This document shows, piece after piece, positions 21,671 to 35,300 of a stretch of 64,000 bases of DNA. A program made the translations under genes and the position numbers. Source of the DNA: Myrmaecium sp. VS I D KN 1 (taxonomy: Eukaryota; Ascomycota; Dothideomycetes; Valsariales; Valsariaceae); contig JADQAV010000047.1 in assembly GCA_019775845.1 (NCBI GenBank), forward strand, positions 310,001-374,000. The letters are read 5' to 3'. Under the pieces are notes generated by a model. The model had not been told where the DNA came from. It ran no database searches and saw only the letters and a list, made by a program, of their open reading frames with translations. Numbering within the stretch: the stretch's first letter is position 1; every line of letters starts with the position of its first letter.

Positions 21671-24600
21671 ACATGCCCGCTCCAATTCCCGTTTTAATTC
21701 TCCCTCGTGCTCTTACACCACAAGGATTTCGAAGCATGTTTTCACAAAGAACTTCGCACCTCATCGGTTATACAACCATATCTAATGTGCCTCACGGATG
21801 GCGACGACATTCCCGCGACTTTGGAAAGAAGATTCCATTCAGTAGACCCTTTTTCGAGCAACGGCCCCCTCGGCATCAACCAACGTCCTTGGGGCTCATT
21901 TCACCAAAACATTCTGTTACCGGGGAAGCGTGCATCGCATTCCACATTGGGCGGAGTGGGCGTTGTCTGCTTTCCTTGTTTGAGTAATGTGTCTATGCTG
22001 GGCGTTGGACTTGTTCTGCATTTTGGATCGAAAGAAGCGGACCTTGCTGCGAAGCGCTAGAAGGTCGAGTACTGTCTGAGTAACCTGTTTTATTTGGGAG
22101 CGACTTCCTTACCAGTTCTCCGTACATCGGGGCGCCGCTGCGATCGATCCTCTTGGGATGTTTCGCTATTCCGATGCGCGGCTCGGCCCTTCGTCTTGTC
22201 CTCGGCAACTGAAGCGCCCCCCGGAGTTCGCGCCTTAGCAAGCACGGAAGATGGGCTCTCCATATATTCGGCTTCCGCTTCACTACTTGTTTTCTTGATC
22301 TCCTCGTCCCTTGACCCACGGTTCTTTGGTTATCGCTGGGTCAAAGGAGGGGAGCTTTTTTGGAGACAATACCTGTTGAATTCGGACTTTTCTCATCGAG
22401 CGTGGCGTCGAGAATAGGGCGTGAAAACCTTTATGTTCCTTTGTTTTCTTACCTCTTTTTCCTAACAACTTTTCACTTCTTATTTCCTTTTCAACACATA
22501 TTATTCCCTTTCCTTTTTCCCTTTTTACTTTCAAGGCTTCCTTCCCGCCAACTGGTCGTGCCATCCTGCGAAAGTGGGCAAGGAAGCAGCAGCAGCAGCA
22601 GCAGCGACGACGGCATGAAATGGGCGGCAGCAAGGAGACCGGGATACAGGCAGTGAGGGCTTCCTATACTTTTTCTCGGCCTCTTCCGGGGTCTTCAAGA
22701 GGATGACGGAATGCGATGGAATGGCGGGATCATGGCGTTAGGAGCTACTGCTACCATTACAGACTGTTCGGCATGGGGGCGAGAGCCGTAGACATGGATG
22801 AAATACAGACGCAAGCGTGTCAGTCATCGTGATGGCGTTGCGCATACTACCACCACCCAGCATCATCATCATCATCCACATGCTTTGTTCCCCTGACATG
22901 TCTTCCTTGACCTCACTCCTTTTTCCTTTCTTCTGCTTCTATCTTGTCATGTCCTTATCTTTTTACTTTCACCTTCCACTTCGGCCATATCTTCCTCCTC
23001 TCTCTTTTATTTGTCTGACGTGCCGCGTTGGCATCGCAAAGCGAAACGGAGCACGTCAGGGAAGAAAAGAAGGAACAAAGAAAGTCACCGGCAACAGGCA
23101 ACATCAATCAACATCGATAGCACACTTCACTTCGTGGTCGTAGAATATTGGCTGGGAAAGACGTGAGGAAAAATATTTAATAACAGTATACATCAACATA
23201 CTTCGAGTACAGACAGACTCTTCTTCCAATCCGTTCTGTTGATCCTACTTACATCTACTTTTGAGCCGCCTCCCATGATCGTTGTCTCATCTCATCGCGA
23301 GTCGGACGTGAGGTGAGGTGAGGCGAGGTGAGTTGACCACACATTCTCTCTCACTTCCGCCTTCCCTTACCGTGTCATTCTCGACTCCCTTTCCCCAGCT
23401 CAAAAGCTCCCCCTTCCTTTACCTCCCTTGGTTTCCTTTTCCTTCACCCATTTCCCCCTTCCTACCCTTTCCTTTTCTCCGCCCCTTCTCCTCTCCTCTG
23501 TTTTGTTATGGAAGACTCTGGCTACGAATCGGTCGTGGTGCTAGATACCAATGGGGAGGCCGGAGGCCTTACGCGTGGAAGTTCGAGAAGAGGGGAGTGA
23601 GGTTATGGATCCTCTTCCCTCACTTCCCTCTCTCCTCCTTTTTTCGTATGTTTTTTCGTGCTTCTCGTTCCCGTTGAAGACTTGGATTCGATCGGTGGCC
23701 GACGAAGCCGGCCTCGGGGCGCGCCGGGCACCGCTTGAGGATCTCGTACGGAATAATGTGAGGTTGCGGAGCTCACGCGGGCCGTGGGTCGTGGGCTGCC
23801 GGTCTCGGTCGCCGTCCCGTGCTGGTTTGTCCGCTGCTTGCTGCGATCGGATCTTTCTCGCGTGGAGAAGAGTGGGAGGGGGAGTGAGAGGGGGTTAGGG
23901 ATATGGGATGATTGGGAAGGTTGTCTTGGTTCGTTGGAGAGAAGGAGGGAGAGACAAGGCGAGAGGAAGGTATACAATAAGATGAAGAAGGGGATAAGAA
24001 CAGACCCCTACTGTCACTCGCAATCGGATGAAGCGTGGTAATAGGAGATGAGTGGAAAAAGGAGATGAAGGGATAGACAGTGTATGGTGGATGGAGGAGG
24101 GGTGTCTCCCTTTCCCCTTACCCTCTCAGGTGAATGTTAGGCCTTACCTGCAAACATTTTCCCTTTCTCCCCCCTTTTGCCTCCCTTCTTCGCCCTACCT
24201 GTTTCCCTCCCGAAGGAATGTGATGGAAGCACGCGCACGCGCGCTCTTGTTGCGCGTGCGTCCCGACCTTGATGCGTCGCCGAAAGGGGAAAAGGGGAGT
24301 GGAGGGTATAGGATAGGGAGAGGTGCGTCTGCGCCGCTTCCTCCGTTTGGAATCTCGTGCTGGACGTCCCAGGATCACGGTGCGAGGGAGGCACGGTCAA
24401 GAGGAAAGAGGAAACAACGACGACGCCTCAGCCTGCCGACACTGACCCTACATGACGTTCGGCTCGCTTGACGTTTCATTTCCCCCCTTCTTCTTCTTCC
24501 TCCTTCACCGCTTCGACTAGATGTTGTTCTATACTGTAGATAAGTCAATGCTCCCCTTCATGTATAGAGGCGAGACGGTATTGAAGGATTGTGTGGCGTA

Positions 24601-27600
24601 TTGGTGGTCTGCAGCAATCTCGGCCATTTTGTCCGACAAGCAGAGGGGGAACTCGAGCCAATGTGAACGATACGCGCGGGATGCTGAAGTCTGGACAATT
24701 TGGTTGACCTGTAGCATTAAGCGCTACATAGACGAAGTTATTGAGTACGTAAGAAGGATGCTAGGAAGAGGGAAGGAGAGACGCGCAGTTCCGATAAGCT
24801 GAGTGAGATCTCCTCGACGGTTCATCGTAGTAGTCTGTAGCAGTAGTTGCGCGTTGAAGACGTGAACGGACATCTTGAAACAGATTGTGACGATGCGCAG
24901 CACATAGGACTGTGAACCACTGTTCCATGCCCCGATGAATAGCGTGCCTGTGCTAGAGACTGGCAAAAGAAAAGGGTATGTCAGGACGACCTTCAACATT
25001 GTTGGGTGACTTCTAATAGTAGCCAGGGGTTAAATATCTCGAAAAATCACGTCTCACGGAGAATTCCAAAACGATGGTACGGTAAGACAAGATACATTAC
25101 CCTAGTAAAATTCTTCTGCAAACGTTCACATGGAGTTTATGGTAATCAGCATCCGCTCCTCCGCTCGGCTTGACCTACCTTCAGTTTCGTCGTGCTCACG
25201 CTTTCACGTCTTATAGTTGCGGTAAGGGAAAAACAAGCATCAAGCTCATGGCCGCTTGCTCAGAAAGCGATAGATCGCATGTTGAGCCCGTTCTCTCGGC
25301 AAGTGTGGGCTTTCTGTGACGGAAACCGAACCCAAGGGGTCGATCAGAGGAAAGCAGGTCCGGGATACAAACTTCCAGATCGGTTGAGTGGAGCCACGAG
25401 GATCCATTAGGATGCACGAGCATGACTTTAGTCACATACGTAGTCGGCTGCATCAATCGAAAGGCATGAGATGGGGAGGCATGCGGTTCTTGACTCTCGC
25501 AAGTGGGGGAACTGGTTGTCACACCGCGTTTCCGCCGCCTAGGCTTGCTGTCGCCAAAGCGGCCAGCTGATCAGCGGCAAGATGGACCGTCCATTATTCC
25601 CTCGACTGTCCGGGAACGCATTGCACGCGCGTGCCATCCTTCGGCCGAATATGCCATCCCACATGGTTACATAATCGACGTCTGTGAACAAGATGCGTCG
25701 AAAGGCAAGTTTTCGTCTTTTCATCGAGTTCGGGGCTCTGGAAGAGCAGCCGATTGGAAAGCCAAACTGAGCGCACAATTGGGATCAGTAACGAGGGCGT
25801 GGGGGGACTGTTCCGGAGACGACCGGAAGATTGGACTTGTTTGAGCACCTGTTGGGAGAACCAGCATCCAGAGAACACGGCATGGCGTGCCATGCCAATC
25901 AAACCGATGAGGAAAAATTGACTGCGGTACAAAAGGGTACGAAAAATGTGCCTGCATAAGCAGATCAGCATGCGAGCAAGAGTAGGTTTGACCAGTAGGG
26001 AAGCTAAGGACGGAGTCCAATCTTCCAAATTCCAGAGAATAATACGGGAAAATTCCGTAGGTTCTCCATCCGTCAGTCCAAAATCGAAATGTGGGTGAAG
26101 TCGAGATCTCCAACACAAATTGACAGTGTAAGGACATCGCTGGTGCCAGAAACTAGATCATTAATTGCTGCTGTTGCTCGCCCATGAGGTAATTCACGGT
26201 CCCCGGATTCGCTGCCATGGGAAATACACTTCGATGTGGTCCGCAAGCAATGATGATGGAACTTCCTTCTCCGGGTATTTTCTCTAGCGCTGCCGCCAAC
26301 CTCATTCGCTGCTTTCTGCAGAGCAATGAAAAACTGAGCCGCGCCAGCCGCTGCAAAGCCATGCCGAGTTGGGCGAGACCTTGGCTCGTACGAGGTCCTG
26401 TTGCCGGGCAACGTAGCTTCCGCAGCAGACGGAGCTGCCGTAGATAGCTGGAACGGCCTTCGTATTGCTGTCTCGCGAGGTTTTTCTTGATTGCTCGCCA
26501 CAGCGGATGCAGGAGTAGACCTCGAGATTGCAAGAACCTCACTGTAACAAGAATCCGGCAATGAAGTCCAAGCAGCTATCGATCCAGATCCATCTGAACC
26601 CCAACAGGTTTGTGGACAGGGTCTCAAGGGACGTTGGAGCCGAAGGTCGTTGCGAGACTACGCCGCAATCGGAAGTCCAGCATGTATACAAGGCTCGCGC
26701 TGGACTCCAGGTAAAGTCCAGGGGAGGCTCAGAAGCCCCCCGCAGAACCACAGGCGTAACTATGGTAGCGACAAGGATTTTCGCGTCCCGTTCCCCATCA
26801 CCCGCGTGAAGGATCTGGGCTGATGCTCCGTCCGGCAGGATTGCGGCTGCTCCACCGCTAGAGCCCTGACCGCTTAAGAGATCCTACCGTTATCAGCACG
26901 AGCAAAAGTTGACCTGGCAGCCGGTATTGAAGGATTTGGGTAGCCCTTGCAAGGTTTTGAGAATTGGTAAAGTATATGTAGTCCAGAAGTAAATCGGCAT
27001 CCCTAGGCGGATAGTCATACTTTGAGACCGCTTGCGGGGGCATATTCTGGTGTCTAAGAAAGGGCCGGCTGGTCTTGACCGCTGCATCAAGACCACTTTC
27101 TGGAATACTTAGACTATGTGGGATTGAGTCAATTTGACACACATGTGCCACCGTTGAGGCCCGGAATGAGTTCCAGCGAAGGTCTCTCTTGATTTATGGC
27201 AAGCCACGCGAATAGGCATGTGTTGTATATGATCCGACCATAACTCCCTTCCAATGATCCTGGAGGCCTAGCCGTTGTGATCCGTTAATGCGGCCTAAAG
27301 GTCTGCAACGAAGGACCATGCATGGCGATTGTTCATACCACTTTCATCTGATTACAGAGCGGCAGCCACCTGGCGACACCATCGAGCGTATTCAGGGCCA
27401 ATCGTGACCGCAACTGATAATTCCCAACATTTTGCTGATCTAGAGGAGCCCGAGCGACCTCCTTTACCATGTGACGAAGCCAGGTCAATTGCAGCTCTGA
27501 AAAGGTGAGTTGTTACTTGGCAAATCAGAGGTGGAACCAACACATGACAAATGAAATAGGGGAGTGCGGAAGCCAGCGGCGAAGAAGATGCCAACGCGGT

Positions 27601-28891
27601 TGAGCAGGCGTACATCAGTCGGAAGGAACAATACAGAGCCCTAGGCCAGGAATGTTTGGGTAGAGTCTTTTTAGGAGAGTTATATTGCCAGTTCCTCGTT
27701 CGTCTTGAGACACTAGGCTGTCCCGGGCATCTGTAAAATGCTATGCCGCGAATTTGATATGCCTAAGTCCTTGCACAGGTCGAATGCGCAACTTCGCTAG
27801 CTGAGAACGCCTAGGATGGCATGATCGCAGGATTATTCGGATGGGTATGGCCAGAAGTGAGGCCTAGCGCTACTTCCCCCCTTTTCGCTTGTGGCGTTAA
27901 GCGCGCAGATGTTGATAGATGAACGGATTTACTGGCTGGATTACCGCTCTAGAGCTTGCTGAGCTGGATGCCGCGTAACCAAGGTCATCATGACCCATGC
28001 AACTGGTATCGACGGCCCGCCGCTCGGCTGCCAGGGGAAATGTTGGATTGTGGTGAGGGCGGTCTGCCTCGCCCCATGGTGCGAACGGTAGGTATCCTAG
28101 TGGGTGCCTCCGGATGGACCTCTATGTGAGGTCCCAGACGTCACTGGGCTCCTTCAAGTTGGGCGGCCTAGGACCGTTAGTGACAAGTCGTCCCAGCGGG
28201 GTATGCGGGAGTGACCATTGCATGGAACCGAGCCCATCGCCTCGAGCTCCCCGTGCAGCTTGAAGCTGTGGCTGGAGAGTACATGTTCTGTAGGACCCAG
28301 CACGACGTGAAAGTGTTTCGGCTGGCGTGGATCAGCCACGAGTGTAGGAACGGGAGGACGGCGGTACGAGGTTGACGGTGCGCGGTTGATTTTGCCTTCC
28401 CCCGGCGCGGCGGCTACTGGAAATCAAGGGCCGGTACGGGCTCTGATTGGAGCGACCGGCTGACTAACCCTATGACCGTCTGAGCTTTGAGGCGCCGCAA
28501 GGCTTGCAGACGTGCCCGACACTGCGGCCTTAAGGCTGCACCAGCGTGGCACGGCTTATACATGCATACACGTTCAAGCACGGGACTTCAGCAAGAGTGG
28601 CCATAAGAGAGAATTAAGAAGCCTTGACGGCGGCTTGAGGAAGTTACGTCCATGGTAAAATACAAATGAGGGTCGGCAGCAAGTAGGCTGCAAAGACAAG
28701 AAGTGGTCAGACAACCGCCTGTTAAAATGCAATTTACCATAGCCTCCCAAACACAAGAACGCAAACCGATTGAGCAAAGATTGAATCAGGGTCGGAATGT
28801 GAACCGAAAAAATAACAGACAGCGCCAACTAGGTCTCCGTGTAAACAGCGGGACGGAGTGGACTGCGAGCAGGGCTGATGAGCGCTGACGT
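21671..28891. other. long gene-poor region
   Basis: About 7.2 kb in which I can support no intact gene. 21.7-24.5 kb holds 3' sequence of the Kre6/Skn1 gene, CT-rich and GA-rich tracts and a GCA run near 22584-22604. 24.5-27.7 kb looks different: base use is more even, and short coding-like patches are broken by stops on both strands. Examples are minus-strand pieces near 26073-26751 and 26858-27151 and a plus-strand piece with a good intron near 27505-27559. 27.9-28.56 kb is GC-rich with no open frame and may be a decayed insertion. None of these could be assigned to a family. Confidence 0.5.
27299..27644 (+). pseudogene. possible gene fragment with one intron
   Basis: An open frame from after a stop at about 27296 runs through a canonical intron (27505-27559, GTGAGT...AATAG, 55 bases) and ends at a TAG at 27642-27644. 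The joined reading is about 96 residues, with an acidic stretch (DLEEPERPPLPCDEARS) and then a basic end (RKPAAKKMPTRLSRR). There is no in-frame ATG, so it is either the last part of a gene whose upstream exons I cannot find, an eroded remnant, or chance. No family is recognised. Confidence 0.2.
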
Positions 28892-29390
28892 CTAGTAGAA
28901 GCCGTCATGCTGGCGGTAGTTACCGCATCGCTTCAGGAACTGAGGGACATTGACATAGCCCGGGACCGCATCAACCTCACCCGCAAGAGCATCCATCATC
29001 TGGGCAGCGTTCTGGGTAGCTCCAGGTGCACCTGGGTTGCCCGGGTTGTTCGGACCAGGAGTGTTCGGAACCCCGCGTGGTGACTTCAGGCCTTTACTCA
29101 TACAGTTCGTACAAGCGTCGCCCTTTTGGTTGACCCAGACACGACAGTCGGGGTTTTGCCCGCTCGCGTAGTAGGCGCAATGGTACTGCTCGATGTCGGT
29201 GGCAGGTCCAAAAAAACCTCCAGGTCCATCGGCCCCCTGGTATGGTCAGCAATCAGAAACTACGGTATGCGAACGCTGCGTTCGAGCATACAGTCTCGTG
29301 AAAAGCCGGGCCATCATGGCCATGGACAGTCACATTGAAGCGTCCCAAGGACTGAGCGTAAACAGAGCCGGAAAACGTGGAGAAAGGCAT
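28892..29390 (-). CDS. small two-exon protein, family not recognised
   Basis: Exons 29390-29292 and 29236-28892 join across a 55-base intron (GTATGC donor, GCTGACC branch site, TACCAG acceptor) in phase 0 and give 147 residues. The ATG sits in good context after an AC-rich leader. The N-terminal third (SGRVY-like, FNVTVHGHDGPAFHET) is followed by a Gly-rich turn, then a cysteine-containing core (YHC...NPDCRVWVNQKGDACTNC), a Pro/Gly/Asn-rich linker, and a C-terminal helix-like segment ending in CGNYRQHDGFY. Six cysteines are spread over the second exon. I see no signal peptide and no membrane segment. It stands alone in a 15.7 kb gene-poor region. The clean splice, even composition and absence of stops argue for a real gene. 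I do not recognise it and propose no function. Confidence 0.6.
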
Positions 29391-32300
29391 GGTTGAGGTT
29401 ATGGTTGATTGATGAAGTGCAAAAAGACGAAACTGCCGCCCGAATGATGTAGGAGTATGTGCAAAAGCAGAAAATCAGAGAGCCGCGTCTTCTCACAAAA
29501 TGCGGACAGCGGTCCCTTTTATGCCTCTCTTGCTGCTGCTGAACCTCGTGAGGCAATGCCATTGCGGCGTTCAGTAGCCATAACGAAATAGAAGGAGACT
29601 CGGAGGCAAAGCAATCGACCGTGACGTTCCTAGATTCACAAGCCAAATCAACCGACCACACCTGACAAGACTGGAGTGTTGGAGCAAGCCATTGGCTGCC
29701 TCGTAAATCGCTCTTCAACATCCAACATCCGGGACTAGAGTTGCTGTGCCTTTCACTAGCTAACCTCCCTCAATGGAGTGCCGACTAAGGCCTGAATATC
29801 GGCCCATCGATGCTCTTCTTCTTTCCACTTCTTCTCAAAGAGTGATGGTACTGTTGGTTTCTTGCAGAAACCAACTGCAAGGCCGCCTCGTCCATTCCTA
29901 ACGGAGCTTCATCGCCATCAGCTGCTCTGCAAGGATCGTTCCTCGTCTCTTTCGCCCTCTTGCATACAGGTGCCCGTGCAGATGGATGATACCTGACGGA
30001 TTCGCGTGGGGGTGGTTCAATCGAGTGGAAACACTCAAACCCTGGCTTCGAGCGGAAGGAGCATATGACGCTGGTGAACGGGATACGTAGACATCAGCGC
30101 TGATGTGGAGTGCAGCCGAAGCCGCACGTTGACGAAACGGTCCCCAGCATAAGTGGGAGCGACCGTGGGGTTCTGAGCAGACACCAAGCAGTCTGGAACC
30201 TCGAGTGGGCTAGTTGCTCAGGGAAAGGGAGAACACGCAAAGGTGGCGGGTGATGAACGTGCAGTTGTCGGTTGAAGATGCTCTCTTGAGCTTGCATCCT
30301 TCGAGCTTGCTTCTCTTGAGCCTTCCCCTCTGCAGACCACTTTGTCAACGAACGTCAACCAAGGGGAATCCAAAGCACGACAGTAAACATGCGGGAAAGC
30401 GGAAAAAAGCAACCGACGTAGGAAATGATGTTTCACAACCGTAAAGAAACCACGGTTAGAAAACAGGGAATCCTATTGGTACGTGCTGGGCCAGCAGTAA
30501 GTGGAAGAAGACGTTTCCTCAGTCCTATTGTCTCGGTCAGTCGTACACCGTTGCCAATCCTCAACGTCGTACCTAAACTAACCTACAAGTTCAAGCTCGA
30601 TCATATGCTCAACTCTCAATGTCGCATTGGCCATATTAGCTCAAGCTGTCTTCGAATTGGCTTGCTGGACAGTGCAGAAAGGAGATGACTTCTTGAATGT
30701 CGCAACCTGCAATAAGCTGCAGTGAAACACACACGCAATACATGAACAGACCATGATTATGATGGGTATTGTGTAGTCAGAGTCCGTCAGAGTCAAGTAT
30801 AAATCCTTTTTTCAGGAAACCCACACCACTGACCATCGAGCAGAGAACGGTACCCAACCGAAAGCAAAGCGAACTGCTGAGTCCAGCGATCAGATGAAAT
30901 GATCAGGCAATGAGGGATGACTATCCTCCGCCAGTCGCCTCTTCTACGGCATGGGAACGTCCAGTAACGGAACGGAAACAAAACAAACACACTGTATCAG
31001 ACACTGAGCCTACTTGAGGCGAACACATCAAAACAGCAGAGAGCGACTGTGGTGACCAATCCAAAAGCCCTGAAACGCCCTGAAATGCTCTACGAGAAGA
31101 AAAAGGGCCAATAAAAAGGGCCATTGGGATGACAGAACAAGGGCGCTCAGTGCAAAGTGAACGAAAGCAAGAAGAAGCAAACGGACACCACAGATACGAT
31201 AGACGTGGAGAATGGAAAGCTGAAGAAACACGCGAATATCCAGAAGAGGAGAGGAAGTGAGTAACGGAGGCAAGGCTATCATCACCAGCACAACGCACGG
31301 CAGTCAGGCCTTGCCCTAGGGACCTCAAACTCACAGAGAAAGGGACGTCAGAGCATCATGTGAATAGCATCCCAACTCAGGCAGACAGGCAGACAGGTAC
31401 GCAGGGCATGACGTCTTCTTGCACACCCACGGCCTTCCTTATTTGCTGTTTCAGGCCTTGTCGGCCTTAGGGCAGACTGGAGCAAAGCCCGGGAAGTCCA
31501 TGCCGCCCGAACCGCCCGAGCCGCGACATCCTGTTGTCGTCACCCTTGCCAACTGCGTCCGCTTCTACTCGGATCGAAGCAAAGGAAGAGGCAAGTCGAG
31601 TGAGCGGCGCTAGAAGTCTGCCCTGCTAGGTACCAACGTCTCAAGGCGCCGCCAACAGGCAGGCAATGCCAACGGGTGGGGACGAGAGGAAAGCCTACGA
31701 GGCGCACAGGAGACGTACGCACACTGCGGCAGATCAGTGTATGGAGACGAAAGGGATGAATAAAGGAGCTTGAGCAGAAAAAGAGAGAGGGGGCGGTGCA
31801 GTTTGGTGCGGAGCGGTACGGTACGGTGCGGTCCGTAAGCACTGTGCACCAAAACGTCCATCCACCCTTACCTCATCAGGAGCAATCTTCTCTCTCCCTC
31901 TTCCCGGCTGTTCCCTATTGTTTCTCTTTCTGTCGCTCGAGAGCAAGACTTCCAGCTCCTTCCTCTTTCTCGGAAGCCCGCGGGGAAAAATTCTGGAGAT
32001 CCTTTCAGAAAGCCCTGTGACAGGAAGCCCCTGAAACACAGCCTGAATAAGGAAGCAGAAAGGAACTGAAGAACGTTATGGAGTTGGTCTGATGCGTTCC
32101 AAAGGGAGCGTATCACTTGGACGAAGGAGAAGCCGAGAAAATGTATCCTAGAATCCCTCAGGTGTGAGATGCTAACCCAGGAGCATGCGAATATATAGCA
32201 AAGCGAACCATGGCCACTCCAAAGTTCATACCCACCCCTGCAGTGAACAGTTACCTTTCTAGAGCGAATGTGAGGGCATAGGGGAAAGAAGGAACAATTC

Positions 32301-35300
32301 TAGATGCTCTGGAGCCGCGCAAGACAGGCATAAGCGGCCAGGAGGAAAGAAACCAGATCATCAGATCATACCCGTGAAGAACGGATAAAATAAGGGAGAC
32401 GACATGGCCTCTTACCTGCAAGCTGTCAAGCAGGGCCGTATATTTTCTTTTCCCCTCCTTTCCTATTATCTCTATTTTTCTTTACTTTCTCTCACAGTGC
32501 TCTGTTTTCTTCTACTATTTCTCCTTTGTTATGTTTTCTCTTTCGGTTTTCCTACAGTCCCGACTCCCCTCCAGTTTCCTTCTGTCTTCCTTAATGCTCT
32601 ATCAAGGCAGACACATACAAACAAAGCTGCTCAAAGCCTTCTTTCCCGGCCGCCTCTCAGCATCGAAGTGAATGCATCAGATCGAACATATATGCGGCTA
32701 CCGCAACCATGTAAGGTCATGTAAGCAACCCACTTGCTTCACATGCGAACACGGAGCTCCTCTCAGAACGAGGGCAAAAGGACTAAGTGTATGTGGTCTC
32801 TACAAGCATAATCAAACCACTGCATCTCCAAACGGGGATTATATTACACACGTCGATCTCCTCTCCGCATTCCATGTGAACGATCGGCGGTGTATACCTC
32901 CATTTATAATCAGGAAAGTGAGCTGCAAGGAGACACATGCGTTCAGAGAATCACCCACAAAGGAGGAGAAAAGCATAAGCATGTGAGTTTTCCCCCTTTC
33001 CCCTTTCCTTCCACCCTCCCTAACTCGTAACTCATTGCACGGTGGTTCGAGACTCTCTTTTGTCATCCGTAAGAATGCCGAGACCAAAGGAAAGGGAAAA
33101 GAGAAGCTCCCTTAACGCCTACAGACATATTTATGCTTATTTTTCCACTTTCTTTCCCACAATCAGGGCCAGAAATCAGAAGCAAACACAGAGAGAGTGT
33201 CCAGCCTGTCTCCTACCGTAGCCTAGTGATCAGCTTTGCTTATGCATACTCTGTACACACCTTAGTCCGGAGGCATGAAACAGCACGCATTCATCACAGC
33301 CGTCACTCAATGCACACAAAGCACCGCTGGAATTTCCCGCCTCCTAGCCGGCACGGCAAAACCGAGAACCGTCATCTGCTGTCGAGAAAGATGAGATGAA
33401 TGAAATGCGTGCAAATATATGTACGTGATGCGTCCTTCTCCGTCGCCCACAGATCGGAGAGCAAGGCGTGAGCGTTCACTTAACCTTCCTCCTCGTCCAT
33501 CCTGCTTTCACTCTTGAGACGGAACTTCACGCCTTCGAGCATCACACAAGAGCAAAAAAGGGGCTCCTTCCACTCATAACTTTCCTCCTCTCTCTCTCTC
33601 TCTCGTTCTTCCTTTCTGCCCCTCTCCCCCTCTTTCCCTTCCTTCTGGATTCTCACGTACATGGGTCCCCGCATGACAACTTGAAAAAGCCAAATATAAA
33701 ACAGGAAAGACAAAAGTGAAGCATACGGGTTTGTCCATGTATTATATATATCATATCGCCCCCCAGCACCTCAAGATAGCTCCGGCGGGTTCGCGCTTGG
33801 GTAAAGTGAAGCGGATGGAAGAGGTGTAGATATACGTACTACGGGGACGGAGGAAGGTAAATTAGTTGACGGGCGACTTGTTGATGTACATACCATATGT
33901 ATAGACGGCACCTTAGTAGTTGGTAGGTAGGCAGTACACCTCGGCTTTCGCCAACGTCCAACCGATGCTAAGCGTCATGCATACGGCGGGGAGACCGGGG
34001 AGCGAGGGAGAGTGCATCTTCACACTCACATGTATACATATATACCTACATTGATGGAGAAGGGAGAAGGGGAGCAGACAAAGCGAGTACTCCTTCATGT
34101 CGTGATCTGATCAATCACCTATTTATTCCTCCTTCCTTTCTTTCTTCAACTTTGCTGCGTTCGAATTCGCCGGGAGGAGAGATGCAGGCCTGACTTACAT
34201 GGCATGACATGCATACATACGACTGCCGGTTTATCATACTCATGGTCTAACGGGCGTGAGTTCATATACATATACTGTAAATACCACGGCAAACCCTTTC
34301 CATCAATCTATCTATCTATATATCCAGCCAGTTCACCTCGCGACTTCACAATACAAAGCGGAGGGAGGACCAAGGTGCCGCTGACGAAGGTGGAAAAATC
34401 CCACTTCCCCCCTCCCCATCCCCCCCGCCATTGGGGCCATGCAGGCATATGCCGAGAGAACGTACCGCTTGGGGAGGGTTTCTCCTCGGTCCTGTCAGAT
34501 GCAATGCAGGTGTGTGTGCGGTAATAATGGTCGTTGATTGACTGAAAAGGGTACAGGAGTAAGGTGGAAAGGTATCGACCAGGCAATACCCTGAACCAGG
34601 CACGGGGTGATTGGTGGAGTGTTTAGCGGAGAGAGGGGGCCCTCCCGGTCTCCGTCCGTACAGTACCCACGACCCACAACCCACAACCCGCGGCCCCACA
34701 ACCTACCCACTCACACATCCCCCGATCCCAGTCCCACGCTATAAAAGATAGCCACGGCGAGAACCGATGAAATACGAAGCGCGTGAGAACCCGGTGAATA
34801 GTTCCGCGGATTTCGGCTCTTCTACACACGGTGGAAGAGACGAGCGACGGAACATGTCTCGGTGTTGTAGTGGCACTTGATGAATAGTGCCGGACAACAG
34901 CGACCGAGAAGAAAGACAACGGCGGTTGATGATCATGCCAAACTTCGAACCAGAAGAAACACAGCGAACCACGGAAGAAGACTGGCGATAACTAGTGTGG
35001 AGGAAAGGGAGGGGGGAGGAAGAGGGGAGAGGAAATTGTTCCGGCGCCGGCACGGCTTAACTCAAAGAGAAGATATTCCCTTACCTTTTCCTGTCGTCTC
35101 ATCACCTCGGGTGGTTTTTGCGTTATCTCTCTCGCGCGCAAGGTGCAAGGGAGGGAGACCCGGCCGCTCGGGACACGGACGCCAAGGGAATCCCGCGCAG
35201 CAGGAACACATGAAGAGGGCGAGGATCGTGATGCAAGAGTGCATGGTCGTTGGTGTTCTTTGACGAGGGAGGTGCCGGCAGGATGAGCGGCACCAGACAC

